Shown: positions 19,194 through 27,528 of the stretch, piece by piece
Numbering within the stretch: position 1 is the stretch's first letter
How the letters are laid out: the number at the start of each line of letters is the position of its first letter
Assembly (NCBI GenBank): GCA_019745195.1
Contig: JAIETL010000009.1
Location: 38,750-102,749, forward strand
DNA from: Beijerinckiaceae bacterium
GTDB taxonomy: Bacteria; Pseudomonadota; Alphaproteobacteria; Rhizobiales; Beijerinckiaceae
DNA length: 64,000 nucleotides
Direction of reading: 5' to 3'
Program-made: the position numbers and the translations under genes
The notes under the pieces: generated by a model
Seen by the model: the letters and a program-made list of their open reading frames with translations, nothing else
What the model was told of the DNA's origin: nothing
Database searches by the model: none

Positions 19194-21044
19194 ATGACCC
19201 AGCCCATCCTCTCCGTCTCGAACCTGACCACGGCCTTCCGGGTCGAGGGCGTCTGGAAGCCGGTCGTCCGCAACGTCTCCTTCGACATCGCGCCGAAGGA
19301 GACCGTCGCGGTCGTCGGCGAATCCGGCTCGGGCAAGAGCGTCACCGCGCTCTCGATCATGCGGCTGACGCCGGCGGGCAACAGCCGCGTCGAGGGCTCG
19401 GTCAAGCTCAACAGCCGCGAACTGCTGACGCTGCCGAATGCGGAGATGCGCAAGATCCGCGGCGACGACATGGCGATGATCTTCCAGGAGCCGATGACCA
19501 GCCTAAACCCGGTGCTGACCATCGGTTTCCAGATCGCGGAATCGCTGATCCTGCATCGCGGCATGTCGCGCTCGGAAGCCGAGGCCGAGGTCGTGCGGCT
19601 GCTCGAGAAGGTCCGGATTCCGGCGGCGAAATCGCGCTTCAACGAATATCCGCATCGCTTTTCCGGCGGCATGCGCCAGCGCGTCATGATCGCCATGGCG
19701 CTGGCCTGCAAGCCCAAGCTGCTGATCGCCGACGAGCCGACCACCGCGCTCGACGTCACGATCCAGGCGCAGATCCTGCAATTGATCAAGCTGCTGCAGG
19801 AGGAGGAAGGCATGTCCGTCCTCTTCATCACCCACGACATGGGCGTCGTCGCCGAGATCGCCGACCGCACGGTGGTGATGTATAATGGTGAGGCGGTCGA
19901 GACCGGGCAGACGCCCGACATCTTCGCCCGCGCAAAACACCCCTATACGCGCTCGCTGCTCTCGGCCGTGCCCAAGCTCGGCGCGATGACGGGCAAGACC
20001 CGGCCGATGCGCTTCCCTGTGGTCGACCGCGCCACCGGCGAGTCCGACGTGCCGGTCGAGGTGCCCGACACGGTGGAGGCCGCCGCACGTCCGGTGCTGG
20101 AGGTCTCCGGCCTGACGACGCGCTTCGACATCCGCGGCGGCATCCTGTCCCGCGTCACCGGCCGGGTCCACGCGGTCGAGAACGTCTCCTTCAGCGTGCA
20201 GGGCGGCGAGACGCTGGCCTTGGTCGGCGAATCCGGCTGCGGCAAGTCGACGACAGGGCGCTCGGTGATGCGGCTGATCGAGCCGATCGCCGGCTCGGTG
20301 CTGCTCGACGGCGTCGACATGCTGACGCTCGACCAGACCGCGCTGCGCGAACAGCGCAAGCGCATGCAGATGATCTTCCAGGACCCGTTCGCGTCCCTCA
20401 ATCCGCGCATGAATGTCGGCACCGCGATCGCCGAGCCGCTGATCATCAACAAGCTGGCGACCCGCACGCAGGCGCGCGAGCAGGTCGACGAGCTTTTGCG
20501 CCGCGTCGGGCTCAATCCCGACATGGCCAACCGCTTCCCGCACGAGTTCTCCGGCGGCCAGCGCCAACGCATCTGCATCGCGCGCGCGCTCGCGGTCGAA
20601 CCCCGGCTGATCGTCGCCGACGAATCGGTCTCGGCGCTCGACGTTTCGGTCAAGGCGCAGGTCATCAACCTGATGCTGGAACTGCAGGCGCGCATGAAGC
20701 TCGCCTATCTGTTCATCTCGCACGACATGGCGGTGGTGGAGCGCGTCAGCCACCGCGTCGCGGTGATGTATCTCGGCGAGATCGTCGAAATCGGCCCGCG
20801 CGAGACGATCTTCGGCAACCCGCAGCACCCCTACACCAAGCGCCTTCTGGCGGCGGTCCCGGTCGCCGATCCGACGCGCCGGCACGACAAGCGCCCGGTC
20901 TCCAACGACGAGATCAAAAGCCCGGTGCGCCCGGCCGACTACGTGCCGCCCGAACGCATCTTCCGCGAGGTCTCGCCCGGCCATTCGGTCATGGTCTGGG
21001 GCGAGGAATGGGAAAGGCCGACGCAGCGCGACGTGGCGGCGTAG
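19194..21044 (+). CDS. Fused double ATPase of the peptide-type ABC transporter (DppD-DppF-like)
   Basis: 616 residues holding two complete ABC ATPase modules in one chain. The first (about 1-265) has Walker A GESGSGKS, signature FSGGMRQRV and Walker B LLIADEPTTALD. The second (about 300-560) has GESGCGKS, FSGGQRQRI and LIVADESVSALD. Each is followed by the C-terminal oligopeptide-type extension (HPYTRSLLSAVP and HPYTKRLLAAVP). Most Dpp/Opp systems encode the two ATPases separately; this fused form resembles GsiA/YejF. In the second Walker B, Ser replaces the usual Pro after the catalytic Glu (DES), which is common in DppF/OppF. ATG 19194 lies 17 bases after the permease stop, with GCGGAAAGA upstream. 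Confidence 0.94.
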   Translation: MTQPILSVSNLTTAFRVEGVWKPVVRNVSFDIAPKETVAVVGESGSGKSVTALSIMRLTPAGNSRVEGSVKLNSRELLTLPNAEMRKIRGDDMAMIFQEPMTSLNPVLTIGFQIAESLILHRGMSRSEAEAEVVRLLEKVRIPAAKSRFNEYPHRFSGGMRQRVMIAMALACKPKLLIADEPTTALDVTIQAQILQLIKLLQEEEGMSVLFITHDMGVVAEIADRTVVMYNGEAVETGQTPDIFARAKHPYTRSLLSAVPKLGAMTGKTRPMRFPVVDRATGESDVPVEVPDTVEAAARPVLEVSGLTTRFDIRGGILSRVTGRVHAVENVSFSVQGGETLALVGESGCGKSTTGRSVMRLIEPIAGSVLLDGVDMLTLDQTALREQRKRMQMIFQDPFASLNPRMNVGTAIAEPLIINKLATRTQAREQVDELLRRVGLNPDMANRFPHEFSGGQRQRICIARALAVEPRLIVADESVSALDVSVKAQVINLMLELQARMKLAYLFISHDMAVVERVSHRVAVMYLGEIVEIGPRETIFGNPQHPYTKRLLAAVPVADPTRRHDKRPVSNDEIKSPVRPADYVPPERIFREVSPGHSVMVWGEEWERPTQRDVAA

Positions 21045-21050
21045 GCGAAG

Positions 21051-21299
21051 CTACTCCGCCGGCGCGCGCCTGAGCGCCGGCAACGCCGCTCGCAATAGCG
21101 GCGGAAGGGCTTCAGGCGCGGCCTCGAAGGCCGCGATGAAATCGGCGCGCATGCGCCGGCTCCAGAACTGGTTGATGTGGTCGGCGATGGCGGGCGCAGC
21201 CTGTTCGTCCGGATAGGCCTTGAAGAAATCGGCGATCTGCCCAGCCATATGCGCGAGTTTTTCACGCTTCTCCGCGTCGGCGTGAACGATCTCCGTCAT
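21051..21299 (-). CDS. fdsD: Formate dehydrogenase delta subunit FdsD
   Basis: 82-residue protein of the FdsD family that accompanies soluble NAD-dependent formate dehydrogenases and is thought to help insertion or stability of the molybdenum cofactor. Family-like features are KLAHMAGQIADFF near the N-terminus and IADHINQFWSRRMR in the middle. ATG 21299 overlaps the fdhD stop as ATGA, which fixes the start. It is the last gene of the fds operon, converging on the peptide transporter operon with only 6 bases between the two stops. Confidence 0.9.
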   Translation of the reverse strand: MTEIVHADAEKREKLAHMAGQIADFFKAYPDEQAAPAIADHINQFWSRRMRADFIAAFEAAPEALPPLLRAALPALRRAPAE

Positions 21300-22153
21300 C
21301 GCGCCGCGGACTCGCTCTCGCGCTGCCATTCGCCGGCGAAGAGCACCGCGCCATCCTCGCGGGCGACGCAGACCAGCGCCAACCCCAGCGCCCGCGCCCG
21401 CTCGATCGCCAGCGAGGTCGGGGCCGAGATCGCAACCAATGCGCCGGCCCCGAAGATCGCCGCCTTCTCGACCATCTCGAAGGAGGCGCGGCTGGTGACG
21501 AGCACGAAGCCGTCCTTCGCATTGTGGCCGACGCGCAGGCGCGCGCCGATCAGCTTGTCGAGCGCATTGTGGCGGCCGACATCCTCGCGGGCGGCGAGGA
21601 TGCGGCCGTCAAGGTCACACCAGGCAGCGGCATGGACGGAGCGGGTCAGGCGGTTCAGCGGCTGATGACGCTCGATCTCTCCCAGCGCGTTACGGATAGC
21701 GGCCGGCGTCAGCGCGGTTTCCGCATTTGCTCCGCGCGAGGCCCTGGGCATGTCGGACAGGGTCTCCACGCCGCAGAGCCCGCAGGAGGTGCGGCCCGAG
21801 AGATTGCGGCGGCGCGCCAGATGCTCGCGGAAGCGCCCCGGTTCCAGATCGACCGTGACGACGATGCCGTCGGGCTGCGGCGACACGGCGATACCCCGGA
21901 TTTCGGCGGCTATACGGACGATGCCCTCGGTCAGGCTGAAGCCGGTAACGAAGTCCTCGAGATCGGACGGCGTCGCCATCATCACCGCATAGGGCTGGTT
22001 GCCGTAGACGATGCTGACCGGCGCCTCGACCGCGACCTCGGCAATTCCTGACCCAGGCGCAGGCGAGGCGAAACGCAGCGGCGCGACCGAGACAGCCTGC
22101 GAGGCCGGAGGCTGGGCGGGGATGCCTTCCGACGATTTGCTATTCCGCCGCAT
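21296..22153 (-). CDS. fdhD: Formate dehydrogenase accessory sulfurtransferase FdhD
   Basis: Transfers sulfur to the molybdenum cofactor so that FdsA becomes active. The 285-residue protein has the conserved Cys motif SCGLCGVETL in the middle and DVGRHNALDKLIGA in the C-terminal half, both diagnostic for FdhD. The start ATG 22153 (MRRNSKSS) is preferred because GGGAGG sits 7 bases upstream; another in-frame ATG lies at 22171. Either start overlaps the end of fdsA, so the two are translationally coupled. Confidence 0.95.
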   Translation of the reverse strand: MRRNSKSSEGIPAQPPASQAVSVAPLRFASPAPGSGIAEVAVEAPVSIVYGNQPYAVMMATPSDLEDFVTGFSLTEGIVRIAAEIRGIAVSPQPDGIVVTVDLEPGRFREHLARRRNLSGRTSCGLCGVETLSDMPRASRGANAETALTPAAIRNALGEIERHQPLNRLTRSVHAAAWCDLDGRILAAREDVGRHNALDKLIGARLRVGHNAKDGFVLVTSRASFEMVEKAAIFGAGALVAISAPTSLAIERARALGLALVCVAREDGAVLFAGEWQRESESAAR

Positions 22154-25034
22154 CGGGCAGCCTCCCCGCATCCCGGCCGGCGATCAGGCGCAGCGAGACG
22201 TCCTCCTCGCGGTTGCGCTCCTGCCATTGCGAATAATAGTTCGTCCGCCGGACCTCGACGGCCGTGACCTTGTATTCGGGGCAATTCGTCGCCCAGTCGG
22301 AATAGTCGGTCGTGATCACGTTCGCGCCCGTCTCGGCATGATGGAACGTCGTGTAGACGACGCCCGGCTGCATCCGCTCCGAGACCTCCGCGCGCAGCGA
22401 GATGTCTCCCGAGCGGCTGGCGAGCGAAACGAGATCGCCGGTCTTGACGCCCCTGTTCTCGGCGTCGAAGGGGTGGATTTCCAGCACGTCCTCGTCATGC
22501 CAGGCGGAGTTCGCGGTGCGGCGCGTCTGCGCCCCGACATTGTATTGCGAGAGGATGCGGCCGGTCGTCAGGATCAGCGGGAAGCGCGCGCCGGTGCGCT
22601 CCTGTGTCGGCACGAACTCCGTGATCATGAAGCGGCCCTTGCCGCGCACGAAGCGGTCGACATGCATCAGCGGCGTGCCCTCGGGCGCGGCCTCGTTGCA
22701 GGGCCATTGCACCGAGCCGAGCGCATCGAGTTTCTCGTAGCTGACGCCCGAAAAGCTCGGGGTCAGGCGGGCGATCTCGTCCATGATCTCGGACGGGTGC
22801 GAATAATCCATCTCGTAGCCGAGCGCCTTTGCGAAATCGGCCGTGACCTGCCACTCGGCCTTGCCCGAGAGCGGGGCCATGACCTGCCGGACGCGGTTGA
22901 TGCGGCGCTCGGCATTGGTGAAAGTGCCGTCCTTCTCCAGGAAGGAGGAGCCCGGCAGGAAGATATGGGCGTATTTCGCGGTCTCGTTCAGGAACAGGTC
23001 CTGCACGACGACGCATTCCATCGCCGACAGGCCGGCCGTCACATGCTGGGTGTTGGGGTCGGACTGGGCGATGTCCTCGCCCTGGACATAGAGCGCCTTG
23101 AAGGTGCCGCCGACCGCCTCGTCGAGCATGTTGGGGATGCGCAGGCCGGGCTCGTCGTCGAGCGCCACGCCCCAGATCGTCTCGAAGATTTGCCGCGTCG
23201 CATCGTCGGAGACATGGCGATAGCCGGTCATCTCATGCGGGAAGGAACCCATGTCGCAAGCGCCCTGGACGTTGTTCTGCCCGCGGAGCGGATTGATGCC
23301 AACGCCCTCGCGGCCGATATTGCCGGTCGCCATGGCGAGATTGGCCATCGCCATCACCATGGTCGAGCCCTGGCTGTGCTCGGTGACGCCGAGCCCGTAG
23401 TAGATCGCGCCATTGCCGCCGGTGGCGTAGAGCCGCGCCGCGGCCCGGAGATCGGCCGCCGGCACGCCGGTGAACTGTTCCGTCGCTTCGGGCGAGTTTT
23501 GCTCCTGCGCGATAAAGCGGGCCCAAAGCTCGAAATCGGCGAGGTCGCAGCGTTCGCGGACGTAATCCTCGTCGATCAGACCCTCGGTGACGACGACATG
23601 CGCGATGGCGTTGGTCAGCGCGACATTGGTGCCGGGCTTGAGCTGGAGATGATAGTCGGCCGCGACATGGGGCGTGCGGACGATGTCGATGCGGCGCGGA
23701 TCGGCGACGATCAGTTTCGCGCCCTGACGCAGGCGCTTCTTCATGCGCGAGGCGAAGACCGGGTGGCCGTCGGTCGGGTTCGCGCCGATGATCAGGATGA
23801 CGTCGGCCTTGGCGACCGACTTGAAGTCCTGAGTGCCGGCGGAGGTTCCCAGCGTCGTCTTCAGCCCGTAGCCAGTCGGCGAATGGCAGACGCGGGCGCA
23901 GGTGTCGACATTGTTGTTGCCGAAGGCGGCGCGGACCAGCTTCTGGATCAGGAAGACCTCCTCGTTGGTGCAGCGCGAGGAGGTGATCGCGCCGACCGAC
24001 TCGCGGCCATAGTGGTCCTGAATGCGCCTGAACTCGGACGCCGCGTGGCCGATCGCCTCTTCCCAGGAGACCTCGCGCCACGGATCGGTGATCTTCCCGC
24101 GGATCATCGGTTTGGTGATGCGGTCCTTGTGTGTCGCATAGCCCCAGGCGAAGCGGCCCTTGACGCAGCTATGGCCTTCATTGGCCGCGCCCGCCTTGTA
24201 GGGAACCATGCGGACGACCCTGTCGCCCTGCATCTCGGCCTTGAACGAGCAGCCGACGCCGCAATAGGCGCAGGTCGTCACCTTTGAATGCTCGGGCTGG
24301 CCCATCTGGATGGCGGAGTTTTCCATCAGCGTGGCCGTCGGGCAGGCCTGCACACAGGCCCCGCACGACACGCATTCCGAGCCGAGGAAATCCGTCGGTC
24401 CGGCCGCGACCCGCGACGCGAAGCCGCGCCCGGTGATGGTCAACGCGAACGTGCCCTGCACCTCCTCACAGGCGCGGACGCAGCGGTTGCAGACGATGCA
24501 TTTCGTCGGGTCATAGGTGAAATAGGGGTTGGAGGCGTCCTTGCCGAGCCAGTTCTCGTTGGCGAGCCCTTCCTTGCCCTTGGCGAAGACGTGGTTCTCG
24601 CCCTCATAGCCGTAGCGGACCTCGCGCAGCCCGACCGCGCCGGCCATGTCCTGCAATTCGCAGTCGCCATTGGCCGAGCAGGTCAGGCAGTCGAGCGGGT
24701 GGTCGGAGATGTAGAGCTCCATCACGCCCTTGCGCAGGGATGCGAGGTTCTCCGACTGGGTGCGCACGACCATGCCGTCCTCGGCCGGCGTGGTGCAGGA
24801 GGCCGGCGTGCCGTGCCTGCCCTCGATCTCGACCAGGCAGAGCCGGCAGGAGCCGAAGGGTTCGAGCGAATCCGTGGCGCAGAGTTTCGGGATTTTCGTG
24901 CCCAGCGACATGGCGGCGGCCATGACCGAGGTGCCGGCCGGCACGGTGACGCTCTGGCCGTCGATCGTCAGCGTCACGGCTTTGTCCGAGACGCGGATCG
25001 GCGTGCCGAAATCGATCTCCTTTATAAGGGTCAT
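22140..25034 (-). CDS. fdsA: Formate dehydrogenase catalytic (alpha) subunit, molybdenum and Fe-S
   Basis: 964-residue catalytic subunit oxidising formate to CO2 and passing electrons through Fe-S clusters to FdsB. Domains in order: N-terminal [2Fe-2S] ferredoxin (FGSCRLCLVEIEG), a His-ligated cluster region (HPLDCLTCSANGDCELQ), two [4Fe-4S] motifs (CIVCNRCVRAC and CVSCGACVQACP), the molybdopterin-domain [4Fe-4S] CAYCGVGCSF, then the Mo-bis-MGD domain with Cys-His in RVCHSPTGYG, and a C-terminal dinucleotide-binding domain. The Cys in CHSPT is the Mo ligand, so it is not the selenocysteine form. The start ATG 25034 (MTLIKEIDFG) is chosen over one at 25058 because it begins the conserved N-terminus. 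It is separated from fdsB by a palindromic repeat. Confidence 0.97.
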   Translation of the reverse strand: MTLIKEIDFGTPIRVSDKAVTLTIDGQSVTVPAGTSVMAAAMSLGTKIPKLCATDSLEPFGSCRLCLVEIEGRHGTPASCTTPAEDGMVVRTQSENLASLRKGVMELYISDHPLDCLTCSANGDCELQDMAGAVGLREVRYGYEGENHVFAKGKEGLANENWLGKDASNPYFTYDPTKCIVCNRCVRACEEVQGTFALTITGRGFASRVAAGPTDFLGSECVSCGACVQACPTATLMENSAIQMGQPEHSKVTTCAYCGVGCSFKAEMQGDRVVRMVPYKAGAANEGHSCVKGRFAWGYATHKDRITKPMIRGKITDPWREVSWEEAIGHAASEFRRIQDHYGRESVGAITSSRCTNEEVFLIQKLVRAAFGNNNVDTCARVCHSPTGYGLKTTLGTSAGTQDFKSVAKADVILIIGANPTDGHPVFASRMKKRLRQGAKLIVADPRRIDIVRTPHVAADYHLQLKPGTNVALTNAIAHVVVTEGLIDEDYVRERCDLADFELWARFIAQEQNSPEATEQFTGVPAADLRAAARLYATGGNGAIYYGLGVTEHSQGSTMVMAMANLAMATGNIGREGVGINPLRGQNNVQGACDMGSFPHEMTGYRHVSDDATRQIFETIWGVALDDEPGLRIPNMLDEAVGGTFKALYVQGEDIAQSDPNTQHVTAGLSAMECVVVQDLFLNETAKYAHIFLPGSSFLEKDGTFTNAERRINRVRQVMAPLSGKAEWQVTADFAKALGYEMDYSHPSEIMDEIARLTPSFSGVSYEKLDALGSVQWPCNEAAPEGTPLMHVDRFVRGKGRFMITEFVPTQERTGARFPLILTTGRILSQYNVGAQTRRTANSAWHDEDVLEIHPFDAENRGVKTGDLVSLASRSGDISLRAEVSERMQPGVVYTTFHHAETGANVITTDYSDWATNCPEYKVTAVEVRRTNYYSQWQERNREEDVSLRLIAGRDAGRLPDAAE

Positions 25035-25100
25035 GGGAATGTCCTCTCCGCTCCCCACGATGGAGCCATGCTGTTCACGAATCCTCGGCAGCGCGGGGTC

Positions 25101-25262
25101 CCCTTCTCCCCTTTCGGGAGAAGGTGGCGCGCAGCGCCGGATGAGGGGTCGCGCCGCCCTCTCCGACTACCAAGGACCCAAGGCGCCGACGTGGCCATGG
25201 TTGTGCGACCCCTCATCCGTCAGCGCTTCGCGCTGCCACCTTCTCCCGCAAGGGGAGAAGGG
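25101..25262. repeat. Long palindromic repeat overlapping the 3' end of fdsB
   Basis: The left arm (25101-25154) and right arm (25203-25262) are imperfect reverse complements built on CCCTTCTCCC...GGGAGAAGG and GATGAGGGGTCGC. Elements of this sort are dispersed between genes in many Hyphomicrobiales. The fdsB stop (25213-25215) and its last ~16 codons lie inside the right arm. It may act as a hairpin between fdsB and fdsA. Confidence 0.8.
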
Positions 25263-26817
25263 AAGAGCCCGCGTGGTTGCCGCGGTCGAAATCCTCGGAG
25301 AAATGGCTCAACGCGCTCAGCACCGGCATCGGCGTCAGCCCGCCCATGGCGCAGAGCGAGGCGTCAGTCATGAGCTTCGACAGATCGCGCAGCACGGCGA
25401 TGTTCTTCGGTCGCTCGATGCCGGCGATGATCCTGTCCATCGTCTCGACGCCGCGCGTCGCGCCGATGCGGCAGGGGGTGCATTTGCCGCAGCTCTCTTT
25501 CGCGCAGAACTCGAAGGCGAACCGGGCCTGCTTGGCCATGTCGACGCTGTCGTCGAAGACGACGATGCCGCCATGGCCGAGCATGGCGCGCATGCCGGCG
25601 AGCGCCTCGTAATCCATCTGCACATCCAGTTGGGCTGCCGTCAGGTAGGCCCCGAGGGGCCCGCCGACCTGCACCGCGCGGAGCGGCCGGCCAGACAGCG
25701 TGCCGCCGCCCAAATCCTCGACGATCTCGCGCAGGCTGACGCCGAAGGCGAGCTCGACCAGCCCGCCGCGCCTGACATTGCCGCCGAGCTGCACCGGCAG
25801 CGTGCCGCGCGAGCGGCCCATGCCGTAATCGGCATAGGCCTGCCCGCCATGCTGGAGGATCCACGGCACGGCGGCGAAGGAGAGCACGTTGTTGACGATG
25901 GTCGGCTTGCCGAACAGGCCCTGCAAGGCCGGGATCGGCGGTTTGGCGCGCACCACCCCGCGCCTGCCCTCGAGGCTTTCGAGCAGCGCCGTCTCCTCGC
26001 CGCAGATATAGGCGCCCGCGCCGAGCCGGACTTCGAGATGGAAGGCGCGGCCGGAGCCGAGCACGTCGTCGCCGAGGAGGCCGGCGTTTTCGGCCTTCAG
26101 GATGGCGCGCTGGAGCGTGCGGTGCGCATGCGGATACTCCGAGCGCAGATAGATGTAGCCGCGCGTGGCTGCGACCGCGACGGCCGCGATCGCCATGCCC
26201 TCGATCAGCAGGAAGGGATCGCCCTCCATCAGCATCCGGTCGGCGAAAGTGCCGCTGTCGCCCTCGTCTGCGTTGCAGACGATGTATTTCTGGTCCGCCT
26301 GCGCGTCGTGGACGGTCTGCCACTTGATGCCGGTAGGAAAACCCGCGCCGCCGCGCCCGCGCAGGCCGGATGCCTTGACGGTTTCGACGATCTCCGCGCC
26401 GGTCAGCGCCAGCGCGGCCTTCAGTCCCGCAAACCCGTCATGGGACTGGTAGTCGGCGAGCGAGAGCGGATCGGTGACGCCGACGCGATCGAAGGTGAGG
26501 CGCTGCTGGCGCTTCATCCAGTCGAGCTTTTCCGTGACGCCCAGGAGCAAGGCATGCGCGCCGCCACTCAGCAAGCCGGCATCGAACAGGCCCGCGACAT
26601 CGCTCGCAGCGACAGGTCCATAGGCGATGCGGCCTTCAGGAGTCTCGACCTCGACCAGCGGCTCCAGCCAGAGCATGCCGCGCGAGCCGTTGCGGACGAG
26701 GTCGATCGCGATACCGCGCTCTTGCGCCTCGCGCAGGATCGCCTGCGCCACGGCTTCCGCGCCGACGGACAGGGCGGCGGCGTCGATCGGGACGAAGATG
26801 CGGAGCGCTTCACTCAC
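25213..26817 (-). CDS. fdsB: Formate dehydrogenase beta subunit FdsB (FMN, NAD-binding, NuoF-like)
   Basis: 534-residue diaphorase subunit that passes electrons from FdsA to NAD. An N-terminal thioredoxin-like part (~1-110) precedes a NuoF-type core with GLRGRGGAGFPTG (FMN/NAD site), CNADEGDSGTF and GAYICGEETALL. The C-terminal [4Fe-4S] site comprises CGKCTPCR plus the distant Cys in DASLCAMGG. The start is GTG 26817, overlapping the fdsG stop as GTGA. An ATG further upstream would only read fdsG out of frame. The final ~16 residues (SLLPLREKVAARSADG) come from the palindromic repeat at 25101-25262 rather than from ancestral fdsB sequence. Confidence 0.96.
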   Translation of the reverse strand: MSEALRIFVPIDAAALSVGAEAVAQAILREAQERGIAIDLVRNGSRGMLWLEPLVEVETPEGRIAYGPVAASDVAGLFDAGLLSGGAHALLLGVTEKLDWMKRQQRLTFDRVGVTDPLSLADYQSHDGFAGLKAALALTGAEIVETVKASGLRGRGGAGFPTGIKWQTVHDAQADQKYIVCNADEGDSGTFADRMLMEGDPFLLIEGMAIAAVAVAATRGYIYLRSEYPHAHRTLQRAILKAENAGLLGDDVLGSGRAFHLEVRLGAGAYICGEETALLESLEGRRGVVRAKPPIPALQGLFGKPTIVNNVLSFAAVPWILQHGGQAYADYGMGRSRGTLPVQLGGNVRRGGLVELAFGVSLREIVEDLGGGTLSGRPLRAVQVGGPLGAYLTAAQLDVQMDYEALAGMRAMLGHGGIVVFDDSVDMAKQARFAFEFCAKESCGKCTPCRIGATRGVETMDRIIAGIERPKNIAVLRDLSKLMTDASLCAMGGLTPMPVLSALSHFSEDFDRGNHAGSSLLPLREKVAARSADG

Positions 26818-27287
26818 GGCGACGCTCCCGCCAGGCCGCAGAGATCGGCGAGCCGGCCGGCGTCGAGCCGCCCGATCAACTCGCCATCGACGAGCGCGGC
26901 GGGGCCGAGCGCGCAATTGCCGAGGCAGTAGACCGTCTCGACGGCAAGGCTTTCCGTTGCGGCATCGACCGCGACGCCATGCTCGCGCGCCAGCTCCTCG
27001 ACCAAAGCCTCGCAGCCCAGCGCCTGGCAGGCCTCGGCGCGGCACAGTTTGACCACGCGGGCCGGCGGCGGGGCGCCTCTGAAATCATGGTAGAAGGAGA
27101 GCGTGCCATGAACCTCGGCGCGGGACAGGTTCAGCGTCTCGGCGATCAGCGGCACGGCCTGCGGGTCGACATGGCCGAACGCCTCCTGCAGCGCGTGCAG
27201 CATCGGCAGCGTCGCGCCTTCGAGATGCGCGAGCCCGGCAATGATTGAACGGGCCTCGTCCTGATCCCAGGCCGGGTAGCGCTGCAT
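26814..27287 (-). CDS. fdsG: Formate dehydrogenase gamma subunit FdsG (NuoE-like, [2Fe-2S])
   Basis: 157-residue NuoE-type subunit with an N-terminal helical bundle and a thioredoxin-like [2Fe-2S] domain. The ligands are the Cys pair in LCRAEACQ and the pair in CLGNC. With FdsB it forms the NADH-dehydrogenase-like module of soluble formate dehydrogenase. It is the first gene of the operon fdsG-fdsB-fdsA-fdhD-fdsD. Its promoter should lie in 27288-27411, where an imperfect dyad is noted. Confidence 0.96.
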   Translation of the reverse strand: MQRYPAWDQDEARSIIAGLAHLEGATLPMLHALQEAFGHVDPQAVPLIAETLNLSRAEVHGTLSFYHDFRGAPPPARVVKLCRAEACQALGCEALVEELAREHGVAVDAATESLAVETVYCLGNCALGPAALVDGELIGRLDAGRLADLCGLAGASP

Positions 27288-27367
27288 CGGTCCGCCATCT
27301 CCTGCCTGCCTTGCAGGCCGTCATTTGCGGAATGGAGCGCCAAGACTGGAACGAGTTCAAATCGATT

Positions 27368-27385
27368 CTACCGACTGATTGATAG
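27368..27385 (-). promoter_or_regulatory. Imperfect dyad upstream of fdsG, possible LysR-type operator
   Basis: Read on the fds strand, CTATC-N8-GGTAG is an AT-biased imperfect dyad about 80 bases upstream of the fdsG ATG, in an unusually AT-rich stretch for this window. LysR regulators bind such dyads, and a LysR gene lies directly upstream. This is pattern-based only. Confidence 0.3.
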
Positions 27386-27411
27386 ATCTTTCCTATTATA
27401 ATTGTCGCCTG

Positions 27412-27490
27412 CCGTCATTGCGAGCGCAGCGAAGCAATCCAGAGGTTTGCGCGAGACGGCTGGATTGCTTCGCTGCGCTCGCAATGACGG
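27412..27490. repeat. Perfect 31-bp inverted repeat, family B copy 1
   Basis: A 31-base arm beginning CCGTCATTGCGAGCGCAGCG (27412-27442) pairs perfectly with 27460-27490, with a 17-base loop. A second copy with one compensatory change is at 32539-32616. It lies between the LysR stop and the fdsG promoter region and could also end LysR transcription. Confidence 0.9.
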
Positions 27491-27528
27491 GAGAGGTCCC
27501 GCTTGAACCCTGCCGAGATAGAACGCGA

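Noticed and set aside
22011..24287. Long plus-strand open frame opposite fdsA (and a similar one at 24730-26931 opposite fdsB).
   Set aside because: Both are antisense to clear formate dehydrogenase subunits with intact Fe-S motifs, and they show no recognisable domain.
27380..27412. TATAAT-like string upstream of fdsG as a -10 promoter element.
   Set aside because: No acceptable -35 at 16-18 bases lies upstream (the repeat arm occupies it), so I did not call a promoter.
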